This document shows positions 11,131 to 23,285 of a stretch of 38,749 bases of DNA, one piece after another. Source of the stretch: Helochares maculicollis. Its lineage: Eukaryota > Arthropoda > Insecta > Coleoptera > Hydrophilidae. Made by a program: the position numbers and the translations under genes. The DNA lies in assembly GCA_033557835.1 (NCBI GenBank), contig JAWQRO010000453.1, positions 1 to 38,749 of the forward strand, given 5' to 3'. Position 1 is the first letter of the stretch, and every line of letters begins with the position of its first letter. The notes beneath the pieces were generated by a model. That model did not search any database, was not told where the DNA came from, and saw only the letters and a program-made list of their open reading frames with translations.

Positions 11131-14075
11131 TCATGAAGACATGTGAATTTTAATTTATTCTGTGTTTACAAGCTATTTAGTATCGCCGTGTCACATTATT
11201 CTTTTTACAATAGAAAAATCAAGTATCGTGCAGTGATTGAATTTTCATTTTGGAAAATTTCAAAGCAAAGGAAATTTATGAACTGTTGTTGTAAGTATGT
11301 AAGGACTCTTCGCCTTAAAATAGCACAGTAAAAAGTTGCGTCGTTGTATTTAAACGTGGTCGTACAAGCCTAGATGAGGTCCAGAAACAGCAACAGCGCC
11401 AGAAATCGTGGCAAAAATGCAAGATATCGTTGGAAAATTGTCGAGTGTCCGAAAGATACTTAGTAGAAGCCGTACATTAGGTAGTAGGGAATGTTATTGT
11501 AACCTTTTAGACCAGTTAAAGGAAAAAAGATCCGATTTGCAGAAGAAAACAAAACCTTTTTCATCAGGACAATGTGAGGTGTGTGGCGGAGCGTTGTCAT
11601 GAAGACAACTCAACATTTTTTCAGGTTTCATTTCAATCTGTCGAACTCATTCTTTATTTACAAGCCATTTAGTATCGACGTCACAGTATTCTTTTTACAA
11701 TAGAAATATCAAGTATCGTGCACTGTTTGAATTTTTATTATTGGAAAATTTCAAAGCAAAGGAACTTTATGAAGGAGTGTTGTAAGTATGTAAGGACCCT
11801 TCGCCTTCAATTAGTACAGTAGAAAGTTGCGTCGCTGTATTTAAACGTGGTCGTACAAGCCTAGATGAGGTCCAGACACAGCAAAAGCGCCAGAAATCGT
11901 GGCAAAAATGCAGGAAATCGTTGAAAAATCGTCGAGTGGTTGAAAGAGATTTAGTAGAAGCCTTTCAGTGGGCGGTAGGGAATGTTATTGTAGCTTTTTA
12001 GACAAGTTAAAGGAAAAAAAGACCCGATTTGCAGAAGAAAACAAAACCTTTTTTCATCAGGACAATGTGAGGTGTATGGCGGAGCGTTGTCATGAAGACA
12101 TCTCAACATGTTTTCAGGTTTAATTTGTTATCTGTCGAACTCATTCTTTGTTTACAAGCCATTTAGTATCGACGTGTCACAGTATTCTTTTTACAATAGA
12201 AAAATCAAGTATCGTGCACTGAATGAGTTTTTATTATTGGAATATTTCAAAGCAAAGGAAATTTATAAACGTGTGTTGTAAGTATGTAAGGAACCTTTGC
12301 CTTCAATTAGTACAGTAGAAAGTTGCGTCGCTGTATTTAAACGTGGCCGTACAAGCCTAGATGGGGTCCAGAAACAGCAACAGTGCCAGAAATCGTGGCA
12401 AAATGCAAGATATCGTTGGAAAATTGTCGAGTGGCCGAAAGAAACTTAGTAAAAGCCGTACATTAGGCAGTAGGGAATGTTATTGTAACCTTTTAGACCA
12501 GTTAAAGGAAAAAAGACCCGATTTGCAAAAGAAAACAAAACTTTTTCATTAGGACAATGTGCGGTGTGTGGCGGAGCGTTGTCATGAAGACAACTCAACA
12601 TTTTTTCAGGTTTCATTTCAATCTATCGAACTCATTATTTGTTTACAAGCCATTTAGTATCGACGTGTCAAAGTATTCTTTTTACAATATAAAAATCAAG
12701 TATCGTGCAGTGATTGAATTTTCATTTTTGGAAAATTTCAAAGCAAAGGAAATTTATGAACTGTTATTGTGAGTATGTAAGGACTCTTCGCCTTCAATTA
12801 GTACAATAGAAAGTTGCGTCGCTGTATTTAAACGTGGTCGTACAAGCCTGGATGACGACCAAAAACAGCAACAACGCCAGAAATCGTAGCAAAAATGCAG
12901 GAAATCGTTGAAAAACCGTCGAGTGACTGTAAGAGATTTAGTAGAAGCCCTACAGTAGGCAGCAGGGAATGTTATTGTAACCTTTTAGACCAGTTAAAGG
13001 AAAAAATACCCAATTTGCAGAAGAAAACAAAACCTTTTTCATCAGGACAATGTGAGGTGTGCGGCGGAGCGTTGTCATGAAGACAACTCAACATTTTTTC
13101 AGGTTTAATTTCAATTTGTCGAACTCATTCTTTGTTTACAAGCCATTTAGTATCGACGAGTCACATTATTCTATTTACAATAGAAAAATCAAGTATCGTG
13201 CAGTGATTGAATTTTCATTTTGGAACATTTCAAAGCAAAGAAATTTATGCACGAGTGCTGCAAGTATGTAAGGACCTTTCGCCTTCAATTAGTACAGTAA
13301 AAAGTTGCGTCGCTGTATTTAAAACGTGGTCGTACAAGTCTAGATGGGGTCCAGAAACAGCAACAGCGCCAGAAATCGTGGCAAAAATGAAGGATATCGC
13401 TGGAAAATTGTCGAGTGATTGAAAGAGATTTAGTAGAAGCCCTAAAGTAGGCAGCAGGGAATGTTATTGTAGCCTTTTAGAGCAGTTAAAGGAAAAAATA
13501 CCCAATTTGCAGAAGAAAACAAAACCTTTTTCATCAGGACAATGTGAGGTGTGCGGCGGAGCGTTGTCATGAAGACAACTCAACATTTTTTCAGGTTTAA
13601 TTTCAATCTGTCGAACTCAATCTTTGTTTACAAGTCATTTAGTATCGCCGTGTCGCAGTATTCTTTTTACAATAGAAAAATCAAGTACCGTGCAGTGATT
13701 GAATTTTCATTTCAAAGAAAAGAAATTTATGAACGAGTGTTGCAAGTATTTAAGGACCCTTCGCCTTCAATTAGTACAGTAGAAAGTTGCGTCGCTGTAT
13801 TTAAACGTGGTCGTACAAGCCTGGATGATGTCAAAAAACAGCAACAACGCCAGAAATCGTAGCAAAAATACAGGATATCGCTGGAAAATCGTCGAATAAC
13901 TGAAAGAGATTTAGTAGAGGCCTTACAGTAGGCAGCAGGGAATGTTATTGTAGCCTTTTAGATCAGATAAAGGAAAAAAGACCCGATTTGCAGAAGAAAA
14001 CAAAACTTTCTTCATCGGGACAATGTGAGGTGTGTGGCGGAGCGTTGTCATGAAGACAACTCAACCTTTTTTTCA
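11130..14075 (+). repeat. tandem array, unit type B (492 bp), mariner-derived satellite
   Basis: Six units in strikingly regular spacing. The marker AGTATCG lies at about 11179, 11671, 12165, 12656, 13149 and 13641, i.e. 491-494 bases apart. Each unit encodes on the plus strand a mariner N-terminus (KYRAVIEFSF..FKAKEIYE, SPSISTVESCVAVFKRGRTS), a broken linker with ERDLVEA, then CYCNLLDQLKEKRPDLQKK and FHQDN. The first catalytic aspartate region is deleted. Directly after FHQDN comes the opposite-strand core of type A (minus strand HDNAPPH), so the unit is a head-to-head fusion at the same catalytic motif. Small frames within it are parts of this repeat, not genes. Confidence 0.85.
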
Positions 14076-14150
14076 GGTACCGGCTACATTTTGTTGCTGA
14101 AACTCGGCTATTGGAAACTTCTTTCCGGATGGAACGTCAGCAAAGAAAAC
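14075..14150 (-). repeat. type A remnant closing the mariner satellite
   Basis: After the last type B unit the sequence returns to type A (CTATTGGAAACTTCTTTCC..GGAACGTC..CAAAGAAAACGTTGG), matching 9950-10005 and 10392-10440. The B array is therefore inserted in, or expanded from, the middle of a type A unit. Confidence 0.65.
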
Positions 14151-14639
14151 GTTGGTCCCACACACAGTGGGATTGCTTTGAACAATTCAGGATGAGAATT
14201 GGCCGTTTGTGTTTTGTTCAAAGTCTTGCCGCTCTTCTACCCCGTTAGTGGAGCATCTTGAGCGTTGAAATTCAAAATCTGAGCGGCCCAATTAGCCCAA
14301 TATATCTAACTAGGTCTGTAATGTCGGACCGATACGCTTATTTACATATTAAAACAACATATTTACGCACTAACGGCGAAGATATTGATCGAAAGAATGT
14401 GGCCATTAACATATTTTAAAAGCGAAAAAGGTTACTACTACAGGCTTAGCGTTGTTAATTATGCAATTCGGCGAGGAGCTTTACGAATTAGGATCGAATG
14501 ATTATCGATGCCGGTGTTCAGGCAGACGATCGTCTGGTCGATTCGCCGAGGAAAAAATGATTATTGTCTGTTTGTGTGTTTACGTGCGAGTGTGTTTGAG
14601 GCGTCTATTTTTAGATACGTAATAATAAAAAGGTAGAAA

Positions 14640-17600
14640 GGTTAGATTTTCGTCGGTCGAAGAGGAGCACAAATTAGGCTAAAAAATCACGTGGTGCCTC
14701 CGTGGATCGCCCACAAAAACGTTTAATTTTGGCGTTATGACAGTGTTGTGCGTTCCTTGAAATAACCCCTGAGCGTGAAAATTCAAATTTGAAACGAGGT
14801 GGGCGTGGTGCTTGCGATTCCGACTTGTCTCGGCCGAAACTTAGTCTTTGGGGCGCGGGGGGCGGCGTCTTGCCCCGTCGGAGCAGGTAACGAGGTGCTC
14901 TGCTGGAGGCTCCGCGGCGGAACCTGTAGAGCAACCTCGGGCTCCGCTGCGCCGAGAAAAATCTAAAACCAGTATTTATTTCATAATAACCTACATAGTA
15001 GAGTAAATAATGTTGGGTGTCATTGCTTGGGTGCGCTCCGCTCGGCACGCTTGGATTTAGAAGACGCTGCGGTGGCGTCGCGGTGTCTAAATTTATCAAA
15101 ACGATCATCATCAACAGAAATAAAATGCGTGACCATAGTATGCAGAGGTCGTGCAAGCGCGGTCCTGTTGCGGTGGAAAGAAAAATGAACGTGTTTAGAG
15201 GCCTGAGGGGGATTGCGTCACAGTGCAATACACCTTAATTGCTAGAAAACATCGAAATTGCAAAATGTAATGCGCAATATGTCACTCAACCAAGAGATAC
15301 AAGAGCAGAATGCAAGGAGGGATGGATAAAAGAGCGGTTTCGTTGCGCCATCGGCCGATTCGGGGCGTTGCAGCGGATTTAGTGCAGCGCAAATGACGGA
15401 GGAATGCGAGGTGGATGGTTTTATCTAGGGAATTCCCCGAGAATTCGGCCCAATTAACCGGATCGCTGTCGCGGTAGCCTTGATTGCACGGCTTTAACGA
15501 TTTGGACGGCCCTGTTCGAACATTTTTACTAGCACTGACATTCGGTATGCACTGTTGGACAAGAATAGAATGTAAAAGATCTATTTTCAAAGATTGTGCA
15601 AGTGTTGCGTAGGCGTCAAGCCTTGCATACTTTTAATAACAGCATTTAGGAAAAATTAGCACCCCTGAGAAACCGTGAAAGGGCACAATTCCACAATTAT
15701 TGCGATCTAAGCGATCTGCATCAGCGTTGCATTCGTCATAGGCGAAACAAACGCGTGTTTGCGTTGGGTATGTTGTTGTTGGGGTGGTAAACATCCGCAT
15801 CATGAGGCAGACGGATGGTCAATAATGGAAATCTAAGCAAGCCGTGTCAAAACATTGCAACAATCGCGTGAAAATACACCAATGGGCGCACGCGGATCCT
15901 GGCGGTGCGTTCAAATCGCACCAGGACGATCCAGATGCAACATTTTGCTGCGTTCCTGCGGTTATTCAATACATAAACAATAACGCAATTATAAATAAAC
16001 TTACAATTATGGTGGCCAGACAGATCTATCGGCAAAAACAATAAAGAGTGGGGAGAAAAACATGGGAACGCAGTAGAGAGATCATATTCTCGGTGTAAAA
16101 TCCGTGGCGAATCACCAAAAAACACTGGGAACACAGATTCAAGTTCAGTTTTTATCACACTAACGGGTGAGAATACTAAATATCACAATTATTACAATTT
16201 AAATTTGGCGTTAAAATACTTGTATATTTGCTTGGTGATCGCGAGATTTTGTATTATTGATCTACCATTACGTGGCACCCTAGCCAAAGCGGATTCGGAA
16301 GCGCTCGCCGACTTTCGGCTAGCCTCGGCCCAGTTTGGAAAGCGTGCGAGTTGCAGGAAGGTAGTTTTGATCGCCGCCGCATGTGAGGTATAGGTAGGGG
16401 GCGTGGATCACAACACCGCATCGGCATCTAGTCGCCTTTCGCTCCAGGCGTTTATTTTCTTTGCCGAGCATTACTAATACGGCGAACGAAACACTTGAAC
16501 ATCGTTGTAACAACCGCGATGTAGTTGCCTAGCAACCCTTTCAGACCATAGTTATTAACTATTGTTAATACCGATTGTTAATAGGCGACATTTCGGCCTT
16601 CCTTCTCCCTCCGGCACAACTTGCAAAGTGCAGTCTTATCAGCGTGCCTGTTTCGTTGCGTTCAAACTTTAAGGAGATAACGAGAAGTAAAACGTCCGCA
16701 AATAACGAATTTCGTTTGTAAGACCGTGCGGGAAATACCAATTTCAACCATCAGTTAAATTAAGCCCGCCGTGAGATAATCGGTTTCCGCCTGTCAGTGG
16801 AAACTTATCTCGCTTCCAGCCTTTCTGATTATGGTTGCCTCCTAAACCGAAATGTTTATCGAGATCCCAAAAACCATGCTAAAGCTGTCGAATATAATCC
16901 AGGCGTCTTTCATCGGGCGTAAAATATGTTCGTGTATTTTCGAAACCGTAAAAATAGTCCAAGGGTAACTGCGAACGAACGATTTAATTGAGGAAGTTAA
17001 GGAGAAAATTAAAGAAGCTCCTTTTATGTGAGCAGGGGGCGGCCCCCTGGGGAAACGGAAGGGATGGTTAAGCCCCGACATAAAAGAAAACACGGCGGAA
17101 GAAAAACAACGCTCAGTTATTTTTGCAACCCAATTTATATAAATATATATTCTTATAAATCAGTCCGGCAAAGCACTCTCGCACTTTAAATCTACAAAAA
17201 TTGGAAAACTTAGTTCGTGGAGGGACCCCTAGTTCGCACGTATCCCAAATCTAACGCACACAAATATGCAAATCAACGACCATAAACACTTAATACATAC
17301 ATGTAAAAAAGGCAACTCTGCCAACACCTTGATTGAAGTAGAACAGGCGAGCACCCTGCTACGTCCGATTTTTATGGGAATGTAAATTTTGATATCAACA
17401 TAGTGTCCCGTATCTGCCGCCCGCCCATATATTTTCACGGCACTATAAATACCCGAGAACGTGGGAAAACAAATGCAAGGAGACCGAGACGTGCCCGATT
17501 CCCCAAGAGTGCCGCTGAGCGTTTCCACGTTTCTGTCGGCCCGCCACCGCCACCGTCGCCACCTTCCACGACTGGAGGGATTTACCAGGACGCCCTGTCG

Positions 17601-17650
17601 ACCAGGGAGGGCAAGGAGTGACCCAATTCACCACCTCACATTCGAGAGGA
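14640..17650. other. GC-richer unique sequence, possible regulatory or first-exon region
   Basis: Base composition rises clearly here, with CpG-rich patches near 14830-14960, 15020-15190 and 17490-17620. There is no transposon motif. Frames of 60-184 codons exist on both strands (for example 15228-14674 minus), but they are Arg/Pro-rich and overlap each other, as expected in GC-rich non-coding DNA, and I recognise no domain. A donor-like GTAAGT on the minus strand at 16004 (exon end 16005) could end a 5' exon of the GW-like gene, but this is a single weak signal. Confidence 0.3.
17442..17450 (+). promoter_or_regulatory. TATA-like motif in GC-rich context
   Basis: CTATAAATA stands alone in a GC-rich setting on the plus strand. 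There is no downstream gene that I can support, since the transposon-rich left arm of the inverted repeat begins about 350 bases later. It could be chance. Confidence 0.2.
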
Positions 17651-17799
17651 TTACTATCAACCTTCCAAATCCTTTTATGATGTTGACTCTCGAGCTTAAC
17701 CAGCAGATTTCGGGACGACCGTGGAATTTTTACATTGCTTTTACATATAAACAATGTCGATTTTTAAATAAAAGTTTATTTTATTACAGTAATGTACTG

Positions 17800-19350
17800 G
17801 TGGAGCCGCATCAAGAGAGTAGGGTAGATGCGACAAATCTTCCCAACCTAACTCTTTAGTTTTTCCCTGCGTAATTCTGACACTAGCTGGCCTAGCGTTA
17901 TCATGATACAGAACAACCCCTCTTGGATCTATCAATTTTGGGCGCTCCTGAACCAAAATCGTATTTCATCGATCAAGTTAAGCACCATATTATTGCATAA
18001 TCCCACCATACTACTAACAACACATTTTTATGTTTACTTCAATCACCTCGAGGAGTTTTTATATGTCTGTGTATCGCTTCGTCCATTGAAATTCTCCCGA
18101 GGAATACTCGCCAGTCTCGACAATTGAGCCGAACTGGTTCTGATTTGGCCTCCATTTCGAGCTGCAACCCATGCGCCAATCGAGTATAAATTAAAAATGT
18201 CGAGACTTTAGTATTCTGAGCTGAAGTGGATCACACGCGTTCAAATGTAAATCATACCCCTCCTCCAAGTACTTCAATACCCCTCATGTTGAAAAAAGAG
18301 GATGGTACATTGCCCCAACGAGGTGCAATTTGATGGAGCCGCATTAGGAGAGTAGGGTAGATGCGACAAAACTTCCCAACCTTACTCTTTAATTTTTGCC
18401 TGGGTAATTCTGACACTCTGTGGACTAGCGTTATCATGATGCAGAACAACCCCACTTCTATTTATTATTTTGGGCGCTTCTGGGCCAAAATCGTATTTCA
18501 TCGATCAAGTTGAGCACCATATTATTGTATAATCCCACCATACTGCTAATACCCGCCAGTCTCGACAATTGAGCCGAGTTGGTTATTCCATTGCTTCTTT
18601 GAATCGACTCTGATTTAGCCTCCATTTCGAGTTGCAATCCATACGAAAAGAGAGCAAAAATTAAAAATGTTGAGACTTTAGTATCCCGAGATGCAGTGAA
18701 ACACAGGTGTCCAAAGATACAAAATCATACTCTTCCTCCAAGTACTTCAATACCCCTCTCGAATAAAGTGGATGGTTTTGAATCAAAATACGCTTCGGCT
18801 GCCTTTCCGTACGTGTTCGTGCTTATTTTTCTTGAAATAAGTGTTACATTGCCCCAACGAGGTGCAATTTGATGGAGCCGCATTAGGAGAGTAGGGTGGA
18901 TGCGACAAAACTTCCCAACCTAACTCTTTCATTTTTGCCTGGGTACTTATAACACTAAGTGGTCTAGCGTTATCATGATGCAGAACAACCCCACTTCGAT
19001 TTATTATTTTGGGCGCTTCTGAGCCAAAATCATATTACATCCATCGAGTTGAGCGCCATATTATTGTATAATCCCACCATACTGCTAATAACACATTTTA
19101 ATGTTTACTCCAGTCACCACGAGGAGTTTTTATATGGCTGTGTATCGCTTCTTCCATTGAATTTTTCTCGAGGAACACCCGCCAGTCTCCACAATTGAGT
19201 CGAGCTGGTTATTCCATTGCTTCTATAAATCGACTCTGATTTCGAGCTGCAATGCATGCGAAAATCGAGCATAAATTAAAAATCTCGAGACTTCAGTATT
19301 CTAAGCTGAAGTGAATCACAGGTGTCCAAAGAAACAAAATCATACTCTTC
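17800..19350 (-). repeat. tandem mariner-fragment array, left arm
   Basis: Minus-strand array of the C-terminal half of a mariner. The HHDN motif recurs near 17899, 18429, 18971 and, in the adjoining longer copy, 19582, so units are about 530-610 bases. Each unit carries HDNARP.SVRIT, KIKELGW, a damaged HPPYSP segment, then a piece of the N-terminal half (for example EEAIHSHIKTPRGDC in the mirrored right copies). Frames are broken in every unit. The mirrored array is at 29760-31545 on the plus strand. Confidence 0.75.
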
Positions 19351-20250
19351 CTCGATGTACTTCAATAGCCCTCTTGAATAAAGAGGTTGGTTTTGAATCA
19401 AACTACTCTTCGGCTGCATTTCCGTTCGTGTTCGTGCTTATTTTTCTTGAAATAAGTGTTCCATTGCCCCAACGAGGTGCAATTTGATGGAGCCGCATTA
19501 GGAGAGTAGGGTGGATGCGACTAAACTTCCCAACCTAACTCTTTAATTTTTGCCTGGGAAATTCCGACACTATGTGGCCTAGCTTTATCATGATGCAGAA
19601 CAATCCCATTTCGATTAATTATTTTGGGCGCTTCAGAGCCAAAATCGTATCTAACCGATCCAGTTGAGCGCCATAATCAGCATTATTGGTTACATTAGGT
19701 TTTAAAAGTCCATAATGGGATCTCTCTTCATAATCTCACCATACTATAACATTTATTTTGGGTGAAGACCTGGTTTCGCAGCAGGCACAGCTGTTTGCCC
19801 CGCTGATAGCCCCTGTTTTCGTTTGCGGCGATTGCTGTCTAATATCCACTCTTCATTCCCAAGAATAATTTGTCGCAGATAATTATTTCTACCCTGGACA
19901 AAATAGAACTGCAGGTTGACAAACGTTGAAATTTGTTTTCCACCGAAAATTGATGTGGCGTCCATCTTTCCTTCTCTTTAGACCTTGTTCACTTCTTTTA
20001 AACACCGCTGTATTGTGTATCACGAAGTTCCAAGCTTTGTGGCTTAGTCTCGTATAGTTCGTTGGGGTCAGCATCAATTACTGCCAACAGTAGATCATCA
20101 TTAAATTTCTTAGGTCTTCCAATTCTGATGTCAGCAATGTCAAATCGCCTTTCGATTCCCAAAAGGCATCATTGTCTAACACTTCACTTATCTACACATT
20201 GCTCTCCCATTCTTGTAGGGTCTAATCAAATATTTTCACAATTAACCAAT
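19350..20250 (-). pseudogene. longer degenerate mariner transposase, left arm
   Basis: The most complete mariner of this arm. From N- to C-terminus on the minus strand: DIRIGRPKKFNDDLL (about 20140-20090), a TPHQF..NKFQRL segment, GNEEWILDSNRRKRKQGLS (about 19866-19810), PAAKPGLHPK, then, frameshifted, NADYGAQLDRLD and the HHDN region at about 19582. GNEEW is the first catalytic block, but its aspartate is Asn here, whereas the right-arm copy keeps GDEEW. Stops and frameshifts occur throughout. The N-terminal part is preserved here, while in the right arm it is replaced by a different mariner. Confidence 0.7.
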
Positions 20251-20329
20251 AAATCTAATATTTATCAACACGTGTAACTATATAGGTTATGTCATATTAA
20301 TTCAAATTATTGTCAATAGGTGGCTTTGT

Positions 20330-20700
20330 TCACGGAACATTTGAAAAACGACTTTATTTATGGGTACCCCTAATATGAAGATATCCATTTTAGCCCCACA
20401 AGCACCCAGTTTTGATAACAAATTTTATTGGTTTTCCTTCCTTTTAGTTGGCGGCTGTTTTCCATAGTATTGAACCAAAATTTCATCCATGGATAACTTA
20501 ATGTATAAAACGCCAAATCGCTACACCAGCGTTAAGTGCTTAGTCCCACTACATATCTTGTGGTACTTTATCGTAGCCACTAACGAGGAAAATCCCGAAT
20601 AGTTGTATCAGTTCTTCTAAACTCATGGAAAATTTATGGAGCCACAACCTTTTGAATACATTTTTACTTCGTCTTTGACTATCTAGTGGGTTACTTAAAA
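20330..20700 (-). pseudogene. piggyBac-like transposase fragment, left arm (outer)
   Basis: Minus-strand translation gives SLEELIQLFGIFLVSGYDKV (about 20620-20560), PQDM*W, then KLSMDEILVQYYGKQPP (about 20505-20455) and, in the next frame, EGKPIKFVIKT. These match the order of piggyBac/PGBD blocks: the GxxxxxGYHxxP..YW block, then the SxDExxVxYxGR..RGKPIRFGYK block with the first catalytic aspartate (DE). The region between the two blocks is deleted, and frameshifts and stops are present. The mirrored copy is at 28470-28800. Confidence 0.6.
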
Positions 20701-21640
20701 GCGGGGGTCATTAGAAGAATCAAAAGTGAAACGATCCTCAAATTTGCGGATAATGGATCAAATAATTACCAAAACGACGACTAAATAATAGAAAGAGATA
20801 ATTGATGCCACAGAAAACCGGAATTCTAACTGCAGTCTTTGGTCCGCTTTATACAGTATGCGAAGGTTCGTTTTCGGTTAGAAGATATACATTTTGTAAA
20901 TTCCGTTTATTCTACGTATTACGGCGCAATAAAGGAACCGCAGGAGGGGGTAAAATGAGGAAACCACAAGATCAAAAGCTAAGGCATAAAACCATTAAGT
21001 CGACAATAGATAAGTAGTTTCTTCGGGTCGAGACTCTTTTTTCATTGAACATGTGGGAGAAAATGAACCAGGTATGATTCGTCCTTTGCTATTGTCATCT
21101 CCTACTCGTCCAGTGGCCGCAGGGCATTAGCCCAATATTCGGCACCCTGCAGTCAATTCTTAGTCTTCTATTGTCGCGAACAATTCAGAAGCAAGCGAAT
21201 TGATCCAAATTCTTTCAATGGGCAAAACCGTGGGTAAAATTGGGAAACCAGTTTTGGAATCGATTTCGTTTATACTGAAGACCTCTTTAATGGAGTTACA
21301 TGTTTCCACGTTTATTTTGTAATTTTCAGCATTTTTGAGTTTTCATGGTTACTACCGACCTGAGTTCTGTATTGATTTTTTTCCTTCGCTCTCTGAATGT
21401 TTTCAAGAAGAGTTTTCTTAATTTTCAATCTTGGGGTTGAAATGCTCAGTTTGCACAACTTATTCGCTCAATCATCCACGGTTTTGCAGACTCTATGTCT
21501 TAGGATGTCATTTTCCCAAAGCCTTTCCAGCTTAAAGATATCACTTTTTCAGATATTCTAAATCCCTTTCGCCACATGGCAATTTTCTACCTTTATTTAA
21601 AATGTTTCTTCAACTTATAATAGTCACCAGGCTTGTTTAT
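20700..21640. other. left-arm sequence between piggyBac remnants
   Basis: It pairs with 27500-28450 in the right arm and so belongs to the inverted repeat. I recognise no protein in either strand. It may be untranslated or badly decayed piggyBac sequence. A segment at 21550-21660 occurs a third time at about 26330-26440. Confidence 0.5.
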
Positions 21641-21659
21641 GTCTTGATTTCAGATAGTC

Positions 21660-22075
21660 ATCTTCTACTCGTCCACTAGTAGATTTTTATCCAATTTCGT
21701 AGGACTTCCAATTCTGATCTCACCAAGAACGTCAAAATCGTCTATAAAAACGACATTATTTAGCGCCTTCAGGGGCGGTTCAAATCTGTTGCAACTAATT
21801 AATTTAGGAATTTTGTTTGTAAATAGATTAGACCCGGACCAGTAGTTCCGAAGTTTTGGCATTTTCGCAAGTCCCATCTAAATAGTCATTGCACTAAAGT
21901 CAAGTTCTCTTCTATTAGTTTCCGAGACCAGTAGATTGATAAGGGCCTCCTTAACTGCATAATACAAGAAGTCATCTATAAGAGTTTTCCCTCAAAGTTT
22001 GAGAATCACATCAATGGTTAGTCCGACACCCGAAATCGGAAGCATCAGCTCCAAATGATTTTTGTCTTCAGTTGC
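21660..22075 (-). pseudogene. piggyBac-like transposase fragment, left arm (inner)
   Basis: Minus strand: an upstream stretch ending in a TNRRELEF-like segment, then MGLAKMPKLRNYWSGSNLF, NKIPKLISCNRFEPPLKAL. The block of Met-Gly-Leu, a Lys-Met-Pro core, YWS, and an (S)xNRFExxLKxLxF run is the conserved centre of piggyBac transposases. It differs from the outer fragment (SGYDKVPQ), so two piggyBac families or copies may be present. The 70-codon frame 21877-21665 is open but is a fragment. Confidence 0.5.
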
Positions 22076-22084
22076 CTTGTGCCA

Positions 22085-22585
22085 ATTCAGTATGGTGGGA
22101 TTACAAAGGAATAATCCGCGATGAACTTTTAAAACCTAATACAACCAATAATTCTGAAATATTATTGCGCTCAACTTGATCGATGCAATATGATTTTGGC
22201 TCAGAGTGTCCAAAATCGAAATGGGGTTGTTCTGCATCACGATAACGCTAGGCCACATAGTGCCAGAATTACTCAGGAAGAAGTCAAAGAGTTAGATTGG
22301 GAAGATTTGCCGCACCCACCCTACTCTTCTGATACTGCTCCATCAGATTATCATATCTTCGAGTCAATGGCACACTTTCTTCGAGAAAAAATTGAGATGG
22401 TCTCTTCAGGTTTCAAGCTCTGTGTTGCTGGGGATATACTTGGAATTTAAAATTTGCAAAGAAAAAGAGCCAGCCCCTTCAGTCAGTGTTTCTGAAAGTG
22501 CGGTTGACACTTGATGGAAGGGCTGTTTGATCATGGAAGAATATACTTGGATAACTGGTTAAGCAGTGTTGCTTTAGCAAGAATA
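22085..22585 (+). pseudogene. mariner transposase C-terminal half, left arm
   Basis: Plus strand: VWWDYKGIIRDELLKPN (about 22092-22140), a frameshift, CAQLDRCNMILAQSVQNRNG, then an open stretch 22190-22450 with VVLHHDNARPHSARIT, LPHPPYSSDTAPSDYHIF, MAHFLREKIE. Second and third catalytic Asp (HDN and PSDYH) are retained. The first Asp and the DNA-binding domain are absent. After 22450 the C-terminus decays. The same fragment is mirrored at 26590-27090. The orientation is opposite to the outer mariner array of the same arm. Confidence 0.8.
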
Positions 22586-22587
22586 TA

Positions 22588-23285
22588 CTACTATGATCAG
22601 AAAGCAAGGTGAATGCCATTTAAATCTCCTGAGCATTAGTAAGGCAAGTTTTTTTCCTATGTTGCTTGGACTGTCTATAACATTGGCCAAGAGTCTGCTT
22701 GTCAAAAGCTTTAATTATCTCCGAGTTACACGTGTTTTTGTAAACAACCAAAAGTGTATCTTTCGATATTTACAATGGGTGATCTTGCTGAGCAAAGAAC
22801 TTGAATCAAATTTTGTTTGCAAACGAATATTGAAGTGCGGATACATTGAAAACGTTGCGGAAGGCCTTTGGTGATCAAACTATGGCACAAAAAAACGTTT
22901 ATAAGTAGTACAGCGAGTTCAAAGCGGGCCGAGAACGCGTTGAAGACGAACCGCGCTCTGGACGACCATCAATGTCTACCGACGAGTGCCACGCCCAAAA
23001 AAATCAAAGATTTGGGGCTTGAAAATAGTCAATTGATAATTAGAGACCTCGCTCATAGTGGTGGAATATCATTTGGCTCAGCCCAAACCATTCTGAAGGA
23101 TTTTTTGTGTCTCAAACGCGTCAAGTCTCGATTGGTGCCAAATGCACCATGTCATATTGCATTGGTTTTTCGCGACTTTTTGGCCAAAAGCTCGACTTAT
23201 ATCGTTCCGCAACCACCGTATTCACCTGATTTGGCTCCGTGCGACATTTTATAAGCAAATGCATCTTACTTTTTGATCACAATAG
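22588..23285 (+). mobile_element. 698-bp mariner deletion derivative with both termini
   Basis: A non-autonomous element flanked by TA (22586-22587 and 23286-23287). The 5' terminus is CTACTATGATCAGAAAGCAAGG and the 3' terminus, reversed, begins CTATTGTGATC. The start codon is near 22776 (MGDLAEQRT), followed by helix-turn-helix pieces (FGDQTMAQK, FKAGRERVEDE, RSGRPSMSTDECH, LIIRDLAHSGGISFGS), then KRVKSRLVP joined directly to NAPCHIALVFRDF, with PPYSPDLAPCD at the end. Thus the central domain with the first two catalytic aspartates is gone, and the C-terminus is also lost. The right arm of the inverted repeat has the empty site GAATATAGTAATG, so the insertion occurred after the arms separated. 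Confidence 0.8.

Noticed and set aside
11408..13862. Several small plus-strand frames as separate genes
   Set aside because: They are repeated fragments of the same 492-bp mariner-derived unit, with stops and frame changes.
14674..15228. 184-codon minus-strand open frame
   Set aside because: Arg/Pro/Ser-rich, in a GC-rich patch where several frames are open on both strands, with no recognisable domain or supporting splice pattern.
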